Shown: piece by piece, positions 50,079 through 62,940 of the stretch
Numbering within the stretch: position 1 is the first letter of the stretch
How the letters are laid out: every line of letters begins with the position of its first letter
NCBI RefSeq assembly: GCF_026745355.1
Contig: NC_079202.1
Location: 32,829,269-32,893,268, forward strand
Reading direction: 5' to 3'
From: Beta vulgaris subsp. vulgaris
Lineage: Eukaryota; Streptophyta; Magnoliopsida; Caryophyllales; Amaranthaceae
DNA length: 64,000 nt
Notes under the pieces: generated by a model
The model's input: only the letters and a program-made list of their open reading frames with translations
The model's database searches: none
Told to the model about the DNA's origin: nothing
Program-made: the position numbers and the translations under genes

Positions 50079-51352
50079 TCATGCCAAGACCAATTTGTAC
50101 AACGAATTAGGTTGCTTTGCTGTGCCAACCCAAATGTAAATTATTTCATCTTCAACCATCATCATATCTACTGAACAATCATAAGATCATTGTCTGTGAA
50201 CAATACCCAATTATTCTCATTAAATGCCTACTAAAAGTTCAAGTATGGCCAATCAAAAGTAATACCAGATTTCCTAGCTTCATTTTCATACTCCGTCACT
50301 AAATCTAGTACACTTATCAACTTTTACTCTAATACATATCTCCTTATCCTTCCAATGAAAACGCAACAGTTTGTGATCATCACTCATTCTGCAATATTAG
50401 CAACAAAAACTATCAAAATTAGTCCAAATTTTAACACATGATCCCAATATACAATGCAAAATTAACTCCACAAACTGACAAACTTTCATTGTTCACAAAA
50501 TCACAGTAGACTTTTGCCTATAGTTTGACTTCATCCAGGCAATCACTATAACCATCATGCCCTTTTTATTTTATTTATTATCCCCTGTTCACTATATTTC
50601 TTTTAGCAAATACGTTTGTGTTGATTACTAAAGAGATGGAAAGAGTTGGCATCAAACTCCATGTATTACTATATAGGCCACGATAGTGACACTAATATAA
50701 TGTTTTAAAGAATATATCTTTTCTTGAAACTTTATCACTATCTACAAATCAACCAAAAAAACCATTAAACATTATATTAAGCAAACTTATACAATCTTCT
50801 CAAATCTCATGATTAAACATTAAGAAAATTTAAGCAAGCATAGCTGATATAATCTTCAATATCCCCTGATTTACATTGATTTTCCCAGAATTTAGAGCAA
50901 CCAAGAGATGATGTAGAAGGCCAAAGAAGAGGATATCAGGTGGCACAATTTTTTTATGAAGTTCAAAGGTGAAGAACAGAGGCACAAGTATGAAAGCGTT
51001 TGACAGATACGATTTTGAGCGAAGATAATTGAATTTTTATTTTAGGCGATTGAGTTGGTTGTGGTTTAATTAGGTATTTGTTTTATTTTACTTTAACAAA
51101 TAAATGACAACATTAGAAAGTCAACAATATGTGTACCAAGTTTTATTAGTTAATAATAAGGGTAACTTACAAAATCAGATCGGTTGACTAATGTAACTGA
51201 TCCGGTTTTGTGCCTAGACCAGATAAGTTAATAGCTAACTGATCCGGAGGTAAATTGGATAACCTACCACTCCGACTCCATTTGATTCGGTCCATTTTTG
51301 GATCAGTAAGGTCCATTATGACTGGATCAATCGACTTTTTTTTCTGCTAGTG
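50079..51352. other. 5' non-coding part of the CACTAG-ended element
   Basis: AT-rich sequence upstream of the transposase start, ending in a subterminal region (about 51170-51352) with repeated CTGATCCGG-type words. No other gene was recognised. Confidence 0.55.
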
Positions 51353-51621
51353 GTATGATTAAATGAAGTTACTCTTATGAATGATGTTACTCGTATCAAG
51401 AAATGAAGTTACTTTTATGAACATTTGGGATTACTTATATGATTAAATAGGATCATCGTCTAATGATTAAATAAGGTTAGTTTTATAAATGAATGAGATT
51501 GCTCATATGAATAAATGAAATTACTTTTGTGAACAATTGGGGTTACTCGTGTGACTGAATAAGGTTACTTTTATGAATGAAATATGAATGAGGTTATTCT
51601 TATGAACAAATCATACAAAAT
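51353..51621 (+). repeat. Minisatellite-like array, right part
   Basis: The same modules as 35100-36399 (GGTTACTCGTGTGACTGAAT, GATTAAATAGGATCATCG). The first unit continues the one cut at 36399. The array is cut again at about 51621 by Copia element 3 and does not resume after it. Confidence 0.88.
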
Positions 51622-51790
51622 CAAGACGCTGGAAGATGGTGTTGAGTTTATTGATATCAAAAATCTTGTATTGATGTTCTCAGGTAATGCCCTATATACA
51701 GCCCTAATTATTGACACTTAATGACTAAAGTGGGCCAGTAATCATAAGTGTTTACATAATTCCCAAATACAACAAACATATACATACATA
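51622..51790 (-). repeat. 3' LTR of Copia element 3
   Basis: A 169-bp repeat, next to the purine tract on the inner side. Several mismatches to its partner indicate some age. Confidence 0.8.
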
Positions 51791-51835
51791 GTCCAACACC
51801 CACCTCTCAAGTTGGAGCATGGGGATGACCAATGC

Positions 51836-54800
51836 CTAACTTGCCACATAGGAAGAGAAACTGACAAACGCCCAGAGCTTCGGTAAAGATGTCCGCCAAT
51901 TTATTGGTGGTGGAAACATAAGAAGTAACAATGAGACCCGCTTGAATCGCATCACAGATGTAGTGGCAATCAACCTCAATGTGCTTGGTGCGTTCATGGA
52001 AGGCGGGATTTTGTAGAGGGTAGAATTACTATCACAAAAGAGAGAAATGGCACGAGAGTGAGAGACCCCAAGACTACGAAGAAGAGCACAGAGCCATTTC
52101 AACTCAGCAGTCACATCAGCCATCGAACGAGACTCAGCTTCATTGGAAGAATGATAAACAGTATGTTGTTTCCGAGTCTTCCAAGAGATAGGGGAAGAAC
52201 CAAGAAAAATATTCCATCCTGTGACAGAACGCCGGAGTCAAAGGGAAAATAGCCCAATTAGAGTCACACCACGCAGTTAAATGTACGTTATTAGGAGATG
52301 AAAGGATAATGCCTTTACCAGGACACCCCTTCAAATAACGCACCACTCGGAGAGCTGCATCCCAGTGTTGCTGGCGAGGCTGATGCATAAATTGAGCAAG
52401 CACATGGACCACATAGGCTAAATCAGGATGCGTGAAGGTCAAATAGATGAGACGGCCTACAAACCATCGATACTGAGATGGATCGGAGTAGAATGGCCCA
52501 TCAGCGTAGCCAAGTGATGATTAATCTCAAGAGAAGTAGCAGCGGGTTCGGAACCAAGTAAACCTGTCTCAGAAATAATATCAAGTGCATATTTTCGCTG
52601 GGAAAGAAAGAAACTATTAATACTACGAGCAACTTCAATGCCCAAGAAATATTTAAGAGGAACCAATTCCTTCATACGAAACCAGGCACCAAGATATTGT
52701 TTAAAGGATGTGAGAGCATCAATATTGTTGCCAGAGATAATGTGATCATCAACATATATAAAGAAATTCAGGCGAACAGGACCACGACAATATGTGAAAA
52801 TAGAGTATTCAGAGTAGGAGTGAGAGAAACCATACTGACGTAGGGAAGAAGCAAGTTTCATAAACCAGCACCGGGGGGCCTGACGCTGTCCATAAAGAGA
52901 TTTCTGCAAGCGACACACCTTACCAGGAGTAGAAAACTAAAACCAGGAGGAGCTTCATATACACCTCCTCCTCAAGGTCACCATGAAGGAAGGCATTATG
53001 AACATCCATCTGATAGACAACCCATTTCTAAGAGGCTACAACAGCTAAGAAAGCGCGAACAGTATGCATTTTTGCAACGGGGGCAAAGGTCTCAGTGTAA
53101 TCAATACCTTCAACTTGATGATTACCCAGAATCACCAACCGAGCCTTGAGACGCTCAACGCTGCCATCAGAATGATATTTGATTTTATAAACCAATTTGA
53201 AACCCAAATCTTTCTTACCAGGGGGAAGATCAGTCATAAACCATGTATGGTTATCTTCAAGAGCATCAATTTCTTTGTGCAGAGCCTCACGCCACCCAGA
53301 ATGTCCCATAGCCTCTTTAAAGGAACGAGGCTCAACCCCGTCATCAACAACTACAAGAAAAGCACGGTAGCGAGCAGAGAAATTATCACAATTTATAAAA
53401 TGAGCTATAGGATAGGAAACGTACTTGGGGACATAAGAGCATGTGATGAATCCGGAGGGGGAGTCGTTGGGCATGCCATATTCACATAATAGTCCTTGAA
53501 TAATATATTAGGTTGTTTCTCGCGTCGACCACGACCCAACAAAGTAGGAGAAGCTGCAGCGGGTTCAGTAGAAGAAAGGGCTTCAGGGGAAACTGGGCCT
53601 AGAGACATCCGAAGTATCAACTGGGCCGGACGGGACATACACGAATGGTTCATGGAGGACTAAATGGAAGCTGGGCTCATAAGGGGGGATATGGCCCAAG
53701 GAGGAAGCAGGGGAAGAAATGTGGACCGGGGAATCCGTGTTTGAGGAGGAAGGGAGGTCAAATGGATCAGGACTTGTTTGGGCCAAGGGAGTGGGAGGAG
53801 GACCAGCATTAAAGGGTAGGGAAAGCGCATCAGAGAGAGGGAGAGATGGGCTAGCGAAAGGGTCGGTTTCACCAAGGTAATAGGAGGGGAAGTGTGATAA
53901 GTAAAGGAAGCCTTAAAAAATTGCACATCCCTAGAAATGCATATGTCCCCCGTGTCCAAGTCATATAATTTCCAATCCTTTTTCCTAGTAGGATAACCAA
54001 TGAAAAGACATTTGCGACTACGAGGAGCAAACTTGTTCCCATTGGCTTTTTGATTAGTAGCAAAACACAAGCAACCAAAAACACGGAGAGCCTCAAAATC
54101 AGGAGCACACCCAAAAATCATCTCATAAGAAGTTTTATTCCCCATAACACCGAAGGGAGTGCGATTAATCAGATGAACAGCGGTAACACATTCTCCTGAA
54201 ATTTCAAAAGGCAAGTGTGCCTGAAACATCAAAGCTTTATTGACATTGAGAATATGTTGATGCTTATGTTCAACACGAGTATTCTATTGAGGAGTGTCGG
54301 TACAAGAAGTTTGAAATAATATACCCCTCCTCACAATTTTAACATGAGTATCAAATTATCGTTCGACCGTGGCAAAGAAAGACAAGAAATATCGATGAGC
54401 TTCATTTTTATGTTGCAATAAATAAACCCACACAGCACAGGAATAATCATCCATTAGAGTAAAAAAATAAACCGCTCCACAAGAGGAAGGAGCGTTATAA
54501 GGACCCCACAAATCACAATGAAAGAGTTTGAATAAACAACTAGCTTTATGAGTACTAGTAGGAAAACTATCACGTGCCTGTTTGGCTAAGGGATAAGCAT
54601 CACAAACATTATGCCATTTCTTCCTAGCACTACTAGAACGAATGACAAGGAGCATCTTCAACACTCTTTCCGATGGATGGCCTAACCTTTGATGCCACAG
54701 ATCAAACAAACTCATATTAGAGACACCAACAGCTTAAGCCACAACCATATTGCAGAAAAAATAGAGCCCTCCTCGCCATTCACCTGCTCCAATCAAAATC

Positions 54801-56283
54801 TCTGAGGGTCGGTCATGTATAGCACATAAAGTAGGAGTGAATTGAACAATAAATTTATTATCACATAACAAGTGAGAGACAGATATAAGCTGGCACTGAA
54901 AATAAGGGACAAATAAAACATTGCGCAAAACAAGGTGGTCAGTGAGATAAACATCCCCTTCCTTGGTGGCAAATGTAGAACCTCCATTAGGAAGTCCAAT
55001 GGTGCAAGATGTAATACTTTGCACATTCACTAAATAGGTCAAAGTGCTAGTTATATGATGAGATGCCCCCGTATCTATGATCCACTCCATACCTGCCATG
55101 CATTCGTGACTCGACTGCTCATTCTTAATCAGGTTAAGAAGCACCTGCATTTGTTAGGGAGATAAGCTAGCTAGAGGAGTTTCCCCTCCTTCGGTCGTGC
55201 CAAATAGAGGAGCACTAACATCACCAACAGCGTTGACGCGGACCCCCTTGCACGTGAAGCACCAGACACGGCAGTGGAGCCAACGGCCACGGCAGTGGTT
55301 GAAGAACCACCAGACCCTCAGCATTTTTGCTTTCATTACACGCCCTCACACGTTCCTTATACCATGCGGGGTTGCCATGGAGTTTGAAGCAAGTACTGAC
55401 ATTGTGTCCACGTTTCGAGCAATGAGAGCACACGAGCTTAGTTTTGTCAACTCTATCATACCTTCCTTGCCCGGTCATCCGCAATATGAAAAGCGTGGAC
55501 AACACCCACGGGTTTATCACGAGAAGAGGTGTGTGACTGCTCCTCTTGTACAAGAGTTTGGTAAGCCCGATTAAGATCCCCTAGAGGTTGTTGAGCCAGA
55601 AGGTTAGTGCGCACTGCCCCATATGATTTTCCATCAAATCCCATCAAAAATTGATGGAAAATCTCCTCCTCACGTTCCTTCGTCAGTTTCAAAGCGAGAT
55701 TACACTCGTATTTCTTGCATTCACACGAAGCGAACGACTTCAATCTCGCCAGCTCGTCATAAAAGCTCATAACTTTCAAATAATATTCATCAATTTTCAT
55801 ATTTTCAGTTTGTTTACAGTTAGAGATAGCCACCTTGATCTATTGAACTCTCGGTCCATTCGCCCCATAAAACCGGCGTTCAAGATACAACCACCAGTCC
55901 TGAGCATTGTCGTGCAAAGGTATAGTCCTTGCTATTCTAGAGTCCATGCTCCATAAGATCCACGAGACAATCATGGAATGTACCTTTTCCCAATCAAGCA
56001 AACCCATGGGTTCGGTGGGTTTGAAAATTTTTCCATCAACAAAGCCGAATTTTTGTCAGGCACGAAGAGAGAGAGTCATAGCACGTGCCCACGCGACATA
56101 ATTGTTGCCGAAAAAAGCCACATGTGTTATCATGTTCCGTGGGTGACCGTCTGATCCCAGATAAAACGGAGATGAGGGTGTGACAACCCATGCTCCTCCT
56201 CCTACCACAACGTATTTCTTTTTGTCTCCCATGCTCTCAGGACTTCTTTGTTGCTCACGCGGGTGAGGCCAAGATTTCCGCAT
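51836..56283 (-). pseudogene. Copia element 3 gag-pol, broken
   Basis: Reading leftward: gag N-terminus near 56283-56056, UBN2-type gag 55833-55456, and a CCHC knuckle near 55440-55370 (CSHCSKRGHNVSTC). The protease at 55150-54734 has the catalytic motif intact (WIIDTGASHHIT). A preintegrase zinc segment and the start of integrase (LWHQRLGHP, HCDLWGPY) lie at 54715-54356, with the rest of integrase at 54232-53660. Reverse transcriptase is at 53474-53028 and 52918-52457 (FIYVDDHIISG), and RNase H at 52123-51836. Stops and shifts separate each block, so no full polyprotein is possible. Confidence 0.9.
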
Positions 56284-56337
56284 AGGTCACTGGAAAACTA
56301 AAAGCACCGTTCAAAGGCGCGGCTCTGATATGATGCC

Positions 56338-56502
56338 AAGACGCCAGAAGATGGTGTTGAGTTTTTGGATGTCAAAATCTTGTCTTGATGTTCTCACATA
56401 ATGCCTATATACAGCCCTAATTATTGACACTTAATGACTAAAGTGGGCCAGTACTCATCACTGGTTACATAAGCCCAAATACAACAAACATATACATACA
56501 TA
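56338..56502 (-). repeat. 5' LTR of Copia element 3
   Basis: A 165-bp copy preceding the primer-binding site on the minus strand. Confidence 0.8.
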
Positions 56503-57438
56503 AAACTCATAAATTACAAAAATAAAATTTAGAAAAATTTTGCAATATTAGAAGTATATAGCAAAGGACTTTCACCAAACATTTATTATACACATCACAA
56601 ACACTAAAATGCTGAATCATCATTATATTATTATCATTATCAACACAACACATCACATTAACATTCACCAAATCAACACCCAAGAAATGGAAAAATTGAC
56701 GGTACCTTGAAAACACTCAAACTTCTGAACAACAGCAAGATCATTGAGCATAGCTTTATTATCGAAATCTCTTCCTTTATCTTTAAGAGAAAGGAGGATA
56801 GCATGATAGCAATGGCCTCCTCAACTTTTTCAGGGCAAAGATTACCATAAACACCGAGCTCGAATTCTGCTAATTGATGGCAGCTAAGGATTTCTTGAAA
56901 CTTGTTGAAGTTACTCTAATTGGAGGGTATACTCTCTCCTCCTCCTCTCATGCTTAAATTGATTCATTGTTTGTTCTTTTATTTTGGTGCTAGTCATGGG
57001 TATATCTTATGACGAATTTGATAAGTACTCTGGGTTTTATGTTGCTTTATTTTTCATTATGGGAATTATATATGGTCGACCACACCTATAAATATAAGTG
57101 TTGGAAGCCATATATAAAAATTGTAAAAATTAATTAGCATGGTCCAACAAGGCATTATTAATTGTAAGAGGTTGACTTATCATATTTCAAATTGAATATC
57201 AGGCTCATTGTAGTTTCAACAACTTACTTTTCTTTTGAGTCACAGCTAGTTTTCTAGCAGCCACAACACAAACATCTGGCTAATATACTTCAAAAACCCA
57301 TAAAAACTTCTCTCTTACTAGTCAATCTCTTACCTATCTAACATAATCATCATGTCCTTATCAGACTTAATTTCATAATGCTTCATCTTAAACACATAAG
57401 TGAATGTCGGGTATAATGGATATTTAGGCGTTGGAGGT
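56503..57438. other. Unassigned AT-rich spacer
   Basis: No gene or element end was recognised. It is not continuous with the minisatellite-like array on the other side of Copia element 3. Confidence 0.4.
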
Positions 57439-57984
57439 AGAGATGGCACTAGTGCGGGTATGGGTCGGGTCCACCTGGACTCAGACCTAAACCTGTTTCT
57501 TTTTTACAGACTTAGATCTGCCCCAGATCCGTTTGATCTAGATTTTTTAGACCCAGATTCGCTGGGTCTAACGGGTCCACGGTTGCTAACTGGGTTTTTC
57601 TTAATTTTAAGTTTTCATCACATTCTTGAATATATGTAATTAAAATTTTCTCCCTAATACATACAGGTCTTGTATCCATGGTTGAAGTATTATCTAAACA
57701 AAGTTTTAAAAATTAACTCATAAATATCTTAAAATGTTACAAATTACAAAGTTACAAGTCTTAAATCGAGTTAGAACACTAACGAGTTCACAAAATCACA
57801 ACTCATAAAACCTTAAAGTTTAGGTAAAAAAAATTCTACTATGTAAATGGGTCTGCAGGTCGGGTCTGGGTCTAGCATATGTGGACCCAGACCCGACCCA
57901 TGCTCTTCGAGACCCAGACCCGATCCGAATTCGGGTCGGGTTCTAGCGAGTTTGGGTCGGTTCTAGGACCCATTGCCATCTTTT
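57439..57984. mobile_element. hAT-like non-autonomous element (second)
   Basis: Ends TAGAGATGGCAC and, inverted, TAAAAGATGGCAATGGG, with an interior rich in GGGTCGGGT and GACCCAGACCCG, as in the element at 30368-30900. The flanking 8-mers do not match well, so the duplication has decayed or the ends are a few bases off. Confidence 0.55.
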
Positions 57985-58185
57985 ATCGGAGCATTCTTAA
58001 TACATTTATATATAAGTTTTGAGTTTTATGTATATGCGTGTGAAATTGTTACTGTAATTAAATTAATTGAGTAATTACATCTAGTACTAAATTATAGATA
58101 AAATTATTTACAAAACTTTACCTAAGAAAAAATATTCATAATTTAACAACATAATAAAAAGATAGTAAATGAAATCTCCGCCCTT

Positions 58186-60260
58186 TCAGCTTTGTAATCC
58201 GCCTCCATAGAACTTGGTTAACCACATGCACTCTTCAGCCCAGTCGACATGCAGCACATAGCTAACAATATAAGAGTGATTCGGATTGAACTCTTGCATC
58301 GGTGGAGGTAAGATCCAAGCGAAAGTTTTGTATCCAAGTTTTGAGAATAATATTTCCACGACTCGTTTGCGTCCATTTGGCTGAAGTAAAGCAAACAATT
58401 GTGCATTTATTTTCAAAGGCGAGATATGTGATTCGAAATTATGCTATATATTCAAATGCAATGCGAGATAGTTTATAATAGATTGAATACTTGTTGAAGT
58501 ATTAATTTTATGTCCGTAGCTGTGTATCCCAAAATAAGTTGTGCAAGATCATGAAGCATTGTGATTTTTAAAGTACCACTTTTATCACATATTGTTAGTC
58601 GAATTAACAATCTGTTAATAAAATAAGATAAAACTTTATCAGGTTAAATAAATAATGATTGTTTGATGATCGTGATCATATGAGATCGAAAATTATACCT
58701 TGGAGTGGTTACAACATTTGTGATATCGCAAGACTCACATTTGGGAACTCCTTGGAAAATGTTAATCTTTTTTAGACAACGATGACATGCTTCATATATG
58801 ATGTTGTCAACATGCTCAAGATGACACGCATTGGCAATAACTCGACAATATTGTACCTGCAAAATAATTGAAAGTTATTTATTCATGTATAGGTTTATTT
58901 TTGTTTTAACAAATAAGGAGTAAGGGTCTAATTACTTACTTTTCTCACTGAATGAAATGTCGCTAATTGAATCTGAGGAGCATTTGAAATATCAATGGAT
59001 GAATGTAGGGTAAAAGGAGTTGATCGAAAACAGACAACCCTTTTTTTTTTTTGCTAATTTATCGGAGTCATACCTATAAATTTAGAGGATATAATTATTC
59101 ATTAAAAAATAGTAATTTAGGATATACATTAATATAATTATATTATGTATACCATGTAGACAAATAAGTAGTTAAGTTATCTACTTTGTTAACATAAATC
59201 CTGGAGTAAAATCCTGTTATAAGATATGTCTGACCTATGTTTAAGTTTGAGATAAAAATATGATCACATATTAATATGTCATTTAGAAATATGAAAATGA
59301 AATGCAAATGTTGATAATTCAGGCTAGTAGTTTCATAGTGTACCACGAAAGCTCTTTACATGTAGACCACATGCAAAAAGAATTGGACAAAAATCAGCTT
59401 CGGTGTTAAGATGTCCATCTTCAAGTATGTGCACAAATTCATTCCACATGGTTAACTTGATAATCGTCAAACCGCGAGTATGAAATTCGATAGTGTTAGG
59501 AAAATTTTGTGTTAAATGAATATAGAGATAATATGCAAGTTAAAATTTTGTAATTAGAATAAACGTACGTTTTATCAATTATCGCCAAATATCTTTTAAC
59601 CGAGTTTCCTCCAACTGACTCAATTGGTGAAACATATAGAACTAATCCCATTGCATCTTAACAAAACCAGAATAGTATAATTAAAGTTAGCTTCCTTCAA
59701 GCTAAGCATAATATTAGTTTAATTTAGATAAAGGGGTAGTAAAAGTACGATTGGCATGAACATGGAACCGATTGAAAGCAACTAAATTGTAAAAGAATGT
59801 GGGAATTGCAACGTCATCATGCTCTTCGCGTATCACAATTGTTTTTGATGCTATTGTCACTTGTTCAAAGTTAGGAACGATTTTATTATTCTCATCGGCG
59901 CGTACAACTTGCACTCCACAGAGTACATAAATAAATCCCTCGTGAAACCTTCCTATGAAGTTTTCAACATGGGGCGAAAATATAGTGCACTGTACGCACT
60001 CACCCTATCATTAAAATCAAACTTGCTAATAGTGTCTTGTACCATTGTGAAATAAATTTACACTACATTAATCTAAAGGTTTTTTTACCTCGACATCAAC
60101 AAAAAGCATTTTCCATATCTGCTTAGTTGTTCCAAAATGATTGTAATTGAATATATCGTAGTTCCGAACCAACCGAGCCCTGACATTATATCGTCGTACC
60201 CCGCAAGGGTATAAATGCATAAAGTGTGGATAATGGAACTCCATCCTAAAGAAAATGTTA
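58186..60260 (-). pseudogene. Helitron RPA70-like protein, decayed
   Basis: An OB-fold-like piece at about 60250-60090 (YNVRARLVRNYDIFNYNHFG, then MLFVDVE) resembles the first DNA-binding domain of replication protein A large subunit. Middle pieces lie at 60030-59714 (including VQDTISKFDFNDRVSAYSA). A C-terminal zinc-ribbon segment at 58862-58680 has ACHRCLKKI and PKCESCD, spaced as in the Rep_fac-A_C domain. The pieces are separated by possible introns and by stops. The family role is single-stranded DNA binding. Confidence 0.65.
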
Positions 60261-60574
60261 AACATAGAAAAAATAGTTACATATAATTTAAAAATGAATA
60301 ACATGATATATGTACATCTACATCACATTGCAATATGTTAGGCATCAAAATAAGATAATAATCGTAATGATGCAATTTATGATTGAAGACTATACGATCA
60401 CGATATGAGCATGACATAAATTAGGTAGAATCATGACTATATTTCAATTAGTTACATTATGCTCTTATTACAAAGTGGTATTTCAAGAGTTTACACATTG
60501 AATTCAACTATTCAGAAGGCAATAAAACTTCTTTATATACAATATTCTTTAAAAACACCCCTTGATGTCCTTGT

Positions 60575-62937
60575 ACATTTCCCTTTTTTACCACAATCTT
60601 TGTTGTGTTCTCTGAGATTCCGCGTGACAATGCCGCATAGAGTTATCCGTGGCTAAATACATGATCTGGTAGGTATATGCCAACATGGGGTATAGTTTGC
60701 CCCTGAGACTTGTTTATTGTCAAGGCAAAACTAACATTAACTGGAAACTGCTTTCTAACCAGCTCAAATGACAACTTTATTAATCTTCAGCACTCTTCAA
60801 TGGAATTTTGGGCAGGAAAACTATGTTTCCCCTAGAATGCCCTGTTAAAATTTCAACATCAATAAAATGCTACTTCAATCCATGACAAAGCAACTGTGTG
60901 CCATTGCAAAGCCCATTCTTAGGATTGCTGTTTCTTAAGAGCATTAAGGGTACCCCAGGTTTCAAACAGAGAGCATGAGGAGGCAATCCCGAAGCTGAAA
61001 TTGAATTAAGAAACTCTTGCTGATACAAATTTCTCCTATCTTCGGGAACACAATCAATCGAATAGTATGTTTTTCCTTCTCCGAGAAATTTCTCAACAAC
61101 CTTATCATTCATCTTGTCAGCATCTTCGTTGAGGGGTGTGATAATGGCCCTTTCAACCATATAATTTCCTTCTCCCACATGTTGACTTAAATTTGGAAAA
61201 ACTTGATCAATTAACATTTCAATCGAGACATCATCAGTTGATCGTATTACCATATGGTTTGGCAGTTTTATCATGTGATCTGACACGGTAGGTTCTTCTC
61301 CATTGCTAATCGCGAGCAATCGAGACGCAAATGCGCTGTCATCTCATGAATCTCATATTTTCTCTCAAATGCAAAATATTGACATGTCTCCAAATAAGGG
61401 ACTTGACAAAAGAGGCATCAATCATTTGAGCTCTTGTTCCATTTCGAACCACTGGTAATACTTGTCTGAAATCACCACCAAAGACAATAATTTTTCCTCC
61501 AAATGGTAAGTCATTTTCCATTAAGTCTTTCAGTGAACGATCAACAGCTTCAAAATGATATCTGTGTGTCATTGGCGCCTCATCCCATATAATTATGGCA
61601 GGGTGCTTTAGTAAAGTAGCAGTTTTGGAACGCTTGGTGAATGAGCAAGTTGAGTTGCTATCAGGTTGTAATGGGAGCTGAAAAGTTGAGTGTGATGTTC
61701 TTCCTTGATGCAATAATGTCGCAGCAATTCCAGATGTTGCTATTGGAACGGCAATTTCACCTCTTCTTTTTACAGTTGCTAAGAGTGCTCTGTATAAGAA
61801 TATTTTGCCGGTACCTCCTGGACCATCCATAATTATGTTGTACGCATGTTGTTGATCTCTATTAAGAGTGTCAACGCACGCGAAGTCCTCTTCTGGAACT
61901 GGAATAGAAATCCTCCATGATTGCGGAAAGATCGTCGATGTCCTCAGTACTTTCAGGTAAACTTGGCAACTCTGTAATGTTAGAAATTCCTTTTCTCAGC
62001 AGTCGTAATAAACGATCTAAATCCTGCAGAAGCTTGTCAGTGAGAACAACATTGTTTGTTGTCGTGCTTGAAGATGGATAATCCTCAACCATGTACGTGA
62101 AGAACTCGTCCCATATGGCACGTAATCCGGTGGGTTGGCAGTATACCAAGATGGTTGCGAATAATCTTCGTAATGATGATGGCATTCTCACAAATGATGC
62201 TTCTAAAAGAGACTGATGGATGCTTTCAACACTCTCAATGAGACCGAGGGATTCCGCAGCAGCTCTAAATGTCGGTTGTATTACACCATTGACTGTCCTC
62301 AGATGTTCAAATGATTGGGGACCTCGCACGTGCTTGAGCAATAATCTAAGGTAAAATCTCTTTCCTTCAAGTGGAGAAGCTACGTACAATTGACCAATAA
62401 CTCGTTAATTACTTCTCCTAATCTGCCACTCACACCTAGACTTAATCCACCTATAATGCTCTGGAAATTCTCTATAAAGAAATCTTCTTGCACCTGGATC
62501 AGTTTCATTCATCTTAAAGAAATGAGTCAGCATCGTTTTGGAGTTTCTCGGGTCTTCTAATACGTCTGAAATCAGGCAATTCTCTTCGAATCTCACTTGA
62601 TGCATGTTTGGCAAATGCACTTGCAAACGATCTATAAATGGATACATTCGATTTAAAGGGAATTTGTAGATTTTCCAAAAAGCTTCTGGTGCACAAATCC
62701 ATCTCGCATCCACGTATTGTGCAATCTCATCACCATTCTTAACTTCCATGGATACTCTATCTGAACCCTTATGTATATATTTATAGAGATATTTGACACA
62801 CTTAATACTGCTGCATATCTCTAAATTGACGTGACAGTCATACTTTAAGAGCAAAAATGGATTGTAGGGAACTACCCATCGGTTGTCTACTTCTATTCGA
62901 GAATTTTGACTCAATGGTACAGTTGGACTATTATTTC
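60575..62937 (-). pseudogene. Helitron RepHel helicase, broken
   Basis: Starts at 62937 mid-protein with VDNRWVVPYNPFLLLKYDCH, the conserved region after the Rep domain. It continues at 62389-61871 and then in a PIF1-type helicase at 61830-60575. Walker A reads GPGGTGKIF: the Thr/Ser after the Lys is Ile (61803-61801). Walker B reads IIIWDEAPM, followed by GGDFRQVLPVV and LRENMR. The last helicase motifs near 60860-60600 are in changed frames. Stops lie near 62405, 61870 and 61330. It cannot support rolling-circle transposition. Confidence 0.88.
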
Positions 62938-62940
62938 CCT

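Larger units (their letters stand above)
36400..51352 (-). mobile_element. CACTAG-ended element with MuDR-like transposase
   Basis: The left end is CACTAGTTGAAAAACC at 36400 and the right end, inverted, CACTAGCAGAAAAAAAA at 51352. GTA flanks both (36397-36399, 51353-51355). Joining the flanks without one GTA gives the local repeat unit in perfect register, which strongly supports a single insertion. Both subterminal regions contain AGCTAACTGATCC words. Removing the nested Gypsy and Copia leaves about 5.2 kb. The only transposase inside is MuDR-like. Termini and duplication length are CACTA-type, which conflicts with that gene. Confidence 0.75.
51622..56502 (-). mobile_element. Copia element 3, inactive
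   Basis: Short LTRs of about 165-170 bp (51622-51790 and 56338-56502) share GAAGATGGTGTTGAGTTT and ACAACAAACATATACATACA. A primer-binding site with TATCAGAGCC lies at 56321-56340 on the minus strand, and a purine tract GAGAGGTGGGTGTTGG next to the left LTR. The Copia gene order is complete but broken into many frames. The target duplication is not clear (AAAATC left, AAACTC right). Confidence 0.88.
57985..62940 (-). mobile_element. Helitron remnant (RepHel plus RPA-like gene)
   Basis: A minus-strand Helitron with the middle and helicase parts of RepHel at 62937-60575 and an RPA-like gene downstream (60260-58186), a pairing known in plant Helitrons. The HUH Rep nuclease is not in the window. 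Its expected position is upstream of 62937, where an LTR-like sequence interrupts. The 3' CTRR-hairpin end was not found with certainty; the left limit given is the edge of the hAT-like element. Confidence 0.75.

Noticed and set aside
36400..51352. TNP2-type CACTA transposase inside the outer element
   Set aside because: I looked for TNP2-like frames on both strands between the retroelements and saw none; only the MuDR-like gene is present.
53064..53489. 141-codon plus-strand frame
   Set aside because: It is antisense to the reverse transcriptase of Copia element 3 and has no family features.
55197..55574. 125-codon plus-strand frame
   Set aside because: It is the antisense shadow of the gag zinc-knuckle region of Copia element 3.
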